A stretch of DNA of 10,314 nt, taken from assembly GCA_963632245.1 (NCBI GenBank), contig CAVGTF010000085.1:1-10314 (forward strand). The letters are read 5' to 3'. The notes below the pieces were generated by a model that was not told the DNA's origin, did no database searches, and worked only from the letters and a program-made list of their open reading frames with translations. The first letter of the stretch is position 1, and each line of letters begins with the position of its first letter. This stretch comes from UBA1724 sp963632245 (GTDB lineage Bacteria > Verrucomicrobiota > Lentisphaeria > Oligosphaerales > Oligosphaeraceae). Below, piece by piece: positions 7,480 to 10,314 of this stretch. The position numbers were made by a program, and so were the translations under genes.

Positions 7480-8652
7480 CTAGGTGTATGGTCGATCCAC
7501 GTGGACGATGGCGGTGGTGTTGGGCCAGAGGACCTTCAGGATCTCCCGGATGCGCGCCTCCGCCTTGACGGTGTCCGGCTCCACGTCGTAGGGGACCACG
7601 CAGTCGAAGATCACGTTGTCGCGGGTGGGGCCGGTGACCATCCGGAAGTCGTGGATGCTGACGCCGGGACCCAGCTTCGAAAGCGCCTTCTCCAGGAGCT
7701 TCCGCTTGCGGGTCAGGTGGTCGTCGTTGGTGCACACGGGATCCATGTGGATTACGCTGACGCATCCCAGCTGGTGGTCCATTTCGTCCATGGCGGTGTC
7801 CATGGCTTCATGGAGCCGGAAGATATCCTGGTCGCCGGGGACCTCGCAGTGCACGGAGATATGGAGCCGTCCAGGGCCATAGTCGTGGATGACCAGGTCG
7901 TGGATGCCCAGGACCTCGGGGTGTGAGAGGCAGATCTGCCGGACTTTCTTGACCAATTCGGGATCGGGCGTGGTGCCCAGCAGCTGCAGGAGGGGCTCCC
8001 GTCCGGCGTCGTAGGCGGTCTTGAGGATCAGCAGGCTCACGACCAGTTCCAGCCAGCCATCCAGGTTCCAGTGCCCGGGAGTGAAGTGGAAGACCAGGAG
8101 TCCCAGGAGGGTGGCGCCGGTGGCAAAGGTATCCGAGAAGCTGTCCAGGCCCGCGGAGTGCAGGGCGCTGGCGTGGATCTTTTTTGCTGTGAGGAGCATA
8201 TAGAGCCCCATGTAGCACTTCACGGCAATGGAGCCCACCAGGACCCATACTACTGTCCAGGAGAAGGAGAGGGGCTGCGGATGCAGGATGTGCCCTATCG
8301 AGGCCTTCGCCAGATCCGCTCCCAGCACCAGGATCACGGCCGCCACCAGGAAGCCGGCCACGTATTCGATGCGGCCATGCCCGAAGGGGCGGTGCGGCTG
8401 GGGCTTCATGCCCGCAAAGTAGAAGGCGAACATGAGCATGAGGCTGCTGCCGGCATCGGAGAGGTTGTTGATGGCGTCGGCGCGGATAGCGGCGGACTGC
8501 GCATGGTGGGCGGCAATCAGCTTGCTGACCACCAGCATGATGTTCAGGAAGATGGCCAGGCACGAGCACAGAAAGCCGTATGCCCGGTGGACCTTTGGGT
8601 CCGACAGGTCCTTCCTGTTGCGGATGAAAATTCTGGCCAGGAGCGTCAACAT
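7480..8652 (-). CDS. Cation diffusion facilitator (CDF) metal exporter
   Basis: A 390-residue inner-membrane metal/proton antiporter. About six hydrophobic helices occupy residues 25-215. Two cytoplasmic ferredoxin-like regulatory domains appear in tandem: about 220-303 (GIHDLVIHDYGPG, ending VIHMDP) and about 305-388 (SIHDFRMVTGPT, ending VHVDRPY). The transport site is N62-x3-D66 in helix 2 (NNLSD) and D170-x3-D174 in helix 5 (DSFSD). This N/D plus D/D set resembles manganese-type members rather than the D/D plus H/D zinc set of YiiP, so Mn2+ (or Fe2+) efflux is my inference. The frame stays open to 8958, but the upstream part is a shadow of trpS. The start at 8652 gives the usual N-terminus of this subfamily (MLTLLARIFIRN). 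The trpS terminator abuts the start and no clear Shine-Dalgarno exists. Confidence 0.9.
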   Translation of the reverse strand: MLTLLARIFIRNRKDLSDPKVHRAYGFLCSCLAIFLNIMLVVSKLIAAHHAQSAAIRADAINNLSDAGSSLMLMFAFYFAGMKPQPHRPFGHGRIEYVAGFLVAAVILVLGADLAKASIGHILHPQPLSFSWTVVWVLVGSIAVKCYMGLYMLLTAKKIHASALHSAGLDSFSDTFATGATLLGLLVFHFTPGHWNLDGWLELVVSLLILKTAYDAGREPLLQLLGTTPDPELVKKVRQICLSHPEVLGIHDLVIHDYGPGRLHISVHCEVPGDQDIFRLHEAMDTAMDEMDHQLGCVSVIHMDPVCTNDDHLTRKRKLLEKALSKLGPGVSIHDFRMVTGPTRDNVIFDCVVPYDVEPDTVKAEARIREILKVLWPNTTAIVHVDRPYT

Positions 8653-8654
8653 GG

Positions 8655-8689
8655 AAAAAGACACCCACGCTGGTTGCGCGTGGGTGCCT
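8655..8689 (-). terminator. Intrinsic terminator of trpS, abutting the CDF start codon
   Basis: On the minus strand CACCCACGC (8686-8678) pairs perfectly with GCGTGGGTG (8670-8662) around a 7-nt loop. The stem extends three more pairs, including one G-T. A five-T run (8659-8655) follows, then CC and the CDF ATG at 8652. It lies about 70 nt after the trpS stop. The 8690-8758 interval between stem and trpS stop contains no gene. Any CDF transcript starting upstream must cross this hairpin. Confidence 0.8.
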
Positions 8690-8758
8690 GGAGGGAGGAA
8701 AGTTGGGGAACAGTATGGGAAAAATGCGGGGGACGCCGCTTTCGTTGAGTGGGACGGT

Positions 8759-9730
8759 TTAGAGTCCCACGGCGGCGCGGATCTTCTCCATGGAGGCCTC
8801 GGCGATCTTCCGCGCCTTCTTCGCACCCTCCTGGAGGATCTCCTCCACCTTTTCAGGATGCGCCATGAGCTCCGCACGACGCTCCCGCGCCTGGGCAAAA
8901 TACTCGGTGTATTTCTCGAAGAGCATCTGCTTGGCGGTGCCGTAGCCCATGCCGCCATCCAAATACATCTTGCGCAATGCCGCAGTCTCCTCCGGAGTCG
9001 CCATCAGCTTGTACAGCAGGAAGACATTGCAGGTGTCCGGATTCTTGGGATCCTCCACCGGCGTGGAGTCGGTCTTGATCTTCATGAACTTGGAACGGAC
9101 CGCCTTGCCTTCGCCGAAGATCTCGATGGTGTTGTTGTAGCTCTTGGACATCTTCTGACCGTCCAGGCCGGGAATCACCGCTACATCGGGCTGGATGATG
9201 GCATCCGGCACCGTCAGGATGTCGCCAAAGCGGCGGTTGAAGGCCAGCGCCAGATCGCGGGTGACCTCCAGGTGCTGTTTTTGGTCCTTGCCCACCGGCA
9301 CGTAGTCCGCATGATACAGCAGGATGTCGGCAGCCATCAGAGCGGGGTAGGCGAAGAGTCCATGGGTGGCCTCCAGTCCATGGGCCAGCTTGTCCTTGTA
9401 GGAGTGGCAGCGCTCCAGGAGCCCCATGGGGCACACGCAGGAGAGGAACCAGGCCAGCTCCTGCACCTGCGGGACATCGCTCTGGCGCCAGAAGACGGTC
9501 TTTTCCGGATCAATGCCACAGGCCAGGAAGTCCACTGCCACCTGGTGCGTGCGCTGACGGAGGTCCTCCGGCTTGGGGCAGGAGGTCATGGCGTGGTAGT
9601 TGGCGATGAAGTAGAAACACTCGTTGCCGTCCTGGGCCTCCACGGACTGGCGCATTGTGCCGAAGTAGTTGCCCAGATGGAGGGTGCCGGAGGGCTGGAT
9701 GCCCGTTAGGACGCGCTTGTTGGTGACCAT
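8759..9730 (-). CDS. trpS: Tryptophanyl-tRNA synthetase
   Basis: A class Ic synthetase of 323 residues, the normal bacterial length, that charges tRNA-Trp in the cytoplasm. The N-terminus begins directly with the conserved VLTGIQPSG (7-15). The HIGH-type signature is HLGN (18-21) and the second ATP motif is KMSKS (193-197), inside GQKMSKSYNN. YHADYVPVGKDQ (139-150), a typical active-site segment, is intact. The C-terminal helical domain ends in IRAAVGL. The ATG at 9730 is the only sensible start. Its leader is pyrimidine-rich with no Shine-Dalgarno. It is a single gene, terminated at 8655-8689, and divergent from tRNA-Pro. No T-box or Trp attenuator is visible in the short leader. Confidence 0.96.
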   Translation of the reverse strand: MVTNKRVLTGIQPSGTLHLGNYFGTMRQSVEAQDGNECFYFIANYHAMTSCPKPEDLRQRTHQVAVDFLACGIDPEKTVFWRQSDVPQVQELAWFLSCVCPMGLLERCHSYKDKLAHGLEATHGLFAYPALMAADILLYHADYVPVGKDQKQHLEVTRDLALAFNRRFGDILTVPDAIIQPDVAVIPGLDGQKMSKSYNNTIEIFGEGKAVRSKFMKIKTDSTPVEDPKNPDTCNVFLLYKLMATPEETAALRKMYLDGGMGYGTAKQMLFEKYTEYFAQARERRAELMAHPEKVEEILQEGAKKARKIAEASMEKIRAAVGL

Positions 9731-9747
9731 GGCAGTGAAAAGAAATT

Positions 9748-9771
9748 CTCAGGGAGAAAAATGCTCAGGGA
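9748..9771. repeat. Direct repeat CTCAGGGA in the trpS leader
   Basis: CTCAGGGA occurs at 9748-9755 and again at 9764-9771, a 16-nt spacing, between the putative trpS promoter and its start codon. It could be a pair of protein-binding sites in the mRNA leader or DNA, or chance. The purine-rich + strand here makes the trpS leader pyrimidine-rich. Confidence 0.4.
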
Positions 9772-9797
9772 AAAGGAGGAAATTCGGAAGAATGCTT

Positions 9798-9803
9798 AAT
9801 ATA
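9798..9803 (-). promoter_or_regulatory. Candidate -10 element of trpS
   Basis: The minus strand reads TGACTATATTAAG, giving a TATATT hexamer 67 nt before the trpS ATG. A good -35 is not evident. It is the best promoter-like sequence in the 9731-9902 intergenic region on this strand. Confidence 0.4.
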
Positions 9804-9834
9804 GTCAGACGGAGGGGGACGAATGCCCCGCCCG

Positions 9835-9843
9835 TGGTATATT
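9835..9843 (+). promoter_or_regulatory. Extended -10 promoter for tRNA-Pro
   Basis: TGGTATATT is a TGn extended -10 followed by TAACC, about 60 nt before the mature tRNA 5' end. No strong -35 is seen, which extended -10 promoters can tolerate. The intervening leader carries a nine-C run at 9879-9887. Confidence 0.5.
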
Positions 9844-9902
9844 AACCAAACTCGCCAGCCATCCGGCGACGCGGGGATCCCCCCCCCGATACAAATACAA
9901 AA

Positions 9903-9979
9903 CGGAGCATAGCGCAGCTTGGTAGCGCGATTGGTTTGGGACCAATAGGTCGAGGGTTCGAATCCCCCTGCTCCGACCA
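9903..9979 (+). tRNA. tRNA-Pro (anticodon UGG)
   Basis: A 77-nt cloverleaf. The acceptor CGGAGCA pairs with TGCTCCG. The D stem is GCGC/GCGC with loop AGCTTGGTA. The anticodon stem ATTGG/CCAAT encloses TTTGGGA, anticodon TGG. The variable region is AGGTC, and the T arm is GAGGG, TTCGAAT, CCCCC. The discriminator is A and the 3' CCA is encoded. The T stem has one A-C mismatch (second pair, A50:C64). U34 should let it read all CCN proline codons, or CCA/CCG depending on modification. It has its own promoter and terminator. Confidence 0.96.
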
Positions 9980-9989
9980 CCACTTTTCT

Positions 9990-10028
9990 AAAAAGGCGCC
10001 CCGGCTCGCGACACGGGACGCCTTTTTT
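9990..10028 (+). terminator. Intrinsic terminator of tRNA-Pro
   Basis: AAAAAGGCG at 9990-9998 and CGCCTTTTT at 10019-10027 pair. After one C/A mismatch, CCCG (10000-10003) pairs with CGGG (10014-10017). The stem closes a 10-nt loop and runs into six Ts (10023-10028). It begins 10 nt after the tRNA CCA. Confidence 0.88.
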
Positions 10029-10167
10029 GTGGCTGATTTTTCCTTCTTTCTTCCCCCTTTTTTCAAAAAATCGGTGCTGTAGGCGTTCCGCGGGAATTCT
10101 GCTGCTGTGAAAAAGCAGCCGGACCCATTCTGTTTTGAAAACGGAACTGAGGGCAGAATGTCTCTTC
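10029..10167. other. Non-coding stretch between tRNA terminator and right repeat
   Basis: I see no gene here. It contains a polypyrimidine tract (about 10034-10068). It also has a small hairpin (GCTGC/GCAGC flanking a GTGAAAAA-type loop around 10102-10120). A 7-bp inverted repeat, CATTCTG (10126-10132) and CAGAATG (10154-10160), is separated by 21 nt. None matches a known RNA family that I can recognise. Confidence 0.4.
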
Positions 10168-10217
10168 CCTAGCCGGAAACAACCAAAGGAGGTCGGGCTG
10201 CCGCCCCCGTGCCCCCG
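10168..10217 (-). repeat. Intergenic repeat, module B, right copy
   Basis: This is the inverted counterpart of 58-110, with exact blocks of 9, 15 and 13 bp: 10168-10176, 10180-10194 and 10204-10216. The core AAAGGAGGT at 10185-10193 is a perfect Shine-Dalgarno on the plus strand. The only start codon at a plausible distance (GTG, 10209) meets TAG at 10221 after four codons, so it does not serve a real gene. It joins module A directly, with no spacer. Confidence 0.75.
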
Positions 10218-10219
10218 AA

Positions 10220-10252
10220 TTAGTATTTAGCAGGTTAGTGGCTAGCTGCTAG
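10220..10252. repeat. Period-7 stop-codon array, right
   Basis: TAG starts on the plus strand at 10221, 10228, 10236, 10243 and 10250, steps of 7, 8, 7 and 7 nt, and covers all three frames. Read on the minus strand the units are ACTAG, GCTAG, ACTAA, GCTAA and ACTAA, the same pattern as the left array. The exact units differ from the left copy while the spacing and the TAG/TAA cores are kept. Confidence 0.75.
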
Positions 10253-10303
10253 TTCATAAGGTGCCTGCGGCGCTCTTCCGCGGCGCTTAGCCGCGGTACT
10301 GGT
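10220..10303 (-). repeat. Intergenic repeat, module A, right copy
   Basis: Read on the minus strand it contains GGTACCAGTACC-type sequence, then a perfect 7-bp hairpin (plus-strand arms CCGCGGC 10278-10284 and GCCGCGG 10290-10296, 5-nt loop). The AAGAGCGCC block, GCACCTTAT and the heptamer array follow. The 12-bp block GCGCTCTTCCGC (10270-10281) is the exact complement of 179-190. It lies downstream of the tRNA-Pro terminator. The element may continue past the window end, where GGTACCGCCGCAC (10301-10313) repeats 161-173 in direct orientation. Confidence 0.75.
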
Positions 10304-10314
10304 ACCGCCGCACG

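Noticed and set aside
5631..7568. 645-residue plus-strand open frame
   Set aside because: It lies antisense to alaS across nearly its whole length, has no recognisable motif, and its Leu/Val/Gly/His-rich composition is that of an antisense shadow in a GC-rich gene.
8653..8958. N-terminal extension of the CDF frame by 102 residues
   Set aside because: It overlaps trpS and its terminator, is Arg/Pro/Ser-rich, and the subfamily begins at the Met encoded at 8652.
8432..9709. 425-residue plus-strand open frame
   Set aside because: It is antisense to trpS and the CDF N-terminus; no motif is seen.
9731..9800. T-box or Trp attenuator ahead of trpS
   Set aside because: The leader from the likely -10 is under 70 nt, no T-box consensus is visible, and no Trp-rich leader peptide is encoded.
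9842..10066. Minus-strand open frame of 74 residues with an EQGDSNPRPIGPKPIALPS-like peptide
   Set aside because: It is the antisense of tRNA-Pro, a well-known source of spurious 'hypothetical proteins' in databases.
10185..10223. Small gene after the perfect Shine-Dalgarno in the right repeat
   Set aside because: The only candidate start (GTG at 10209) reaches TAG after four codons.
1..10314. Composite transposon bounded by the inverted repeats
   Set aside because: There is no transposase, no sharp terminal repeats and no target duplication; the repeats are modular and partly degenerate, and the content is housekeeping.

Overview
The window looks like a GC-rich bacterial chromosome segment of housekeeping genes, enclosed at both ends by inverted copies of a structured intergenic repeat. 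Several traits suggest the PVC group (Verrucomicrobiota, including the Kiritimatiellae/Lentisphaeria lineages), but this is inference. They are a truncated-type alanyl-tRNA synthetase, a back-to-back pair of DUF21/CBS (CNNM/CorC) membrane proteins, and several starts without a Shine-Dalgarno sequence. A Clostridia-like relative cannot be excluded: the cation diffusion facilitator (CDF) transporter has a domain layout I know from Firmicutes.

Layout. Positions 1-238 hold a composite repeat: a short A module, a B module, a spacer and a full A module. From 7352 down to 255, five minus-strand genes are tightly packed: alaS, an M18 aminopeptidase, two CNNM-family proteins and an O-acetylhomoserine sulfhydrylase. 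The gaps are 11 nt, 21 nt, then two 4-nt ATGA overlaps, so one transcript is likely. Upstream on the same strand lie a CDF transporter (7480-8652) and trpS (8759-9730). An intrinsic terminator for trpS ends 2 nt before the CDF start codon. Divergent from trpS, on the plus strand, is tRNA-Pro(UGG) with its own extended -10 promoter and a strong terminator. Positions 10168-10303 hold the inverted copy of the left repeat.

The genes cover translation (alaS, trpS, tRNA-Pro), peptide turnover (M18), divalent cation handling (two CNNM proteins, CDF) and sulfur assimilation into homocysteine (metY). Nothing in the coding part looks like a defence island, prophage or biosynthetic cluster.

The least explained material is the repeat. 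Its A module has a GC-rich hairpin whose copies differ by a compensatory base-pair change, followed by a period-7 array that places stop codons in all six frames. Its B module is built around a 15-bp core containing a perfect Shine-Dalgarno/anti-Shine-Dalgarno sequence. Both window ends fall inside or beside this repeat, so the window may be a whole contig whose assembly broke at a dispersed repeat.
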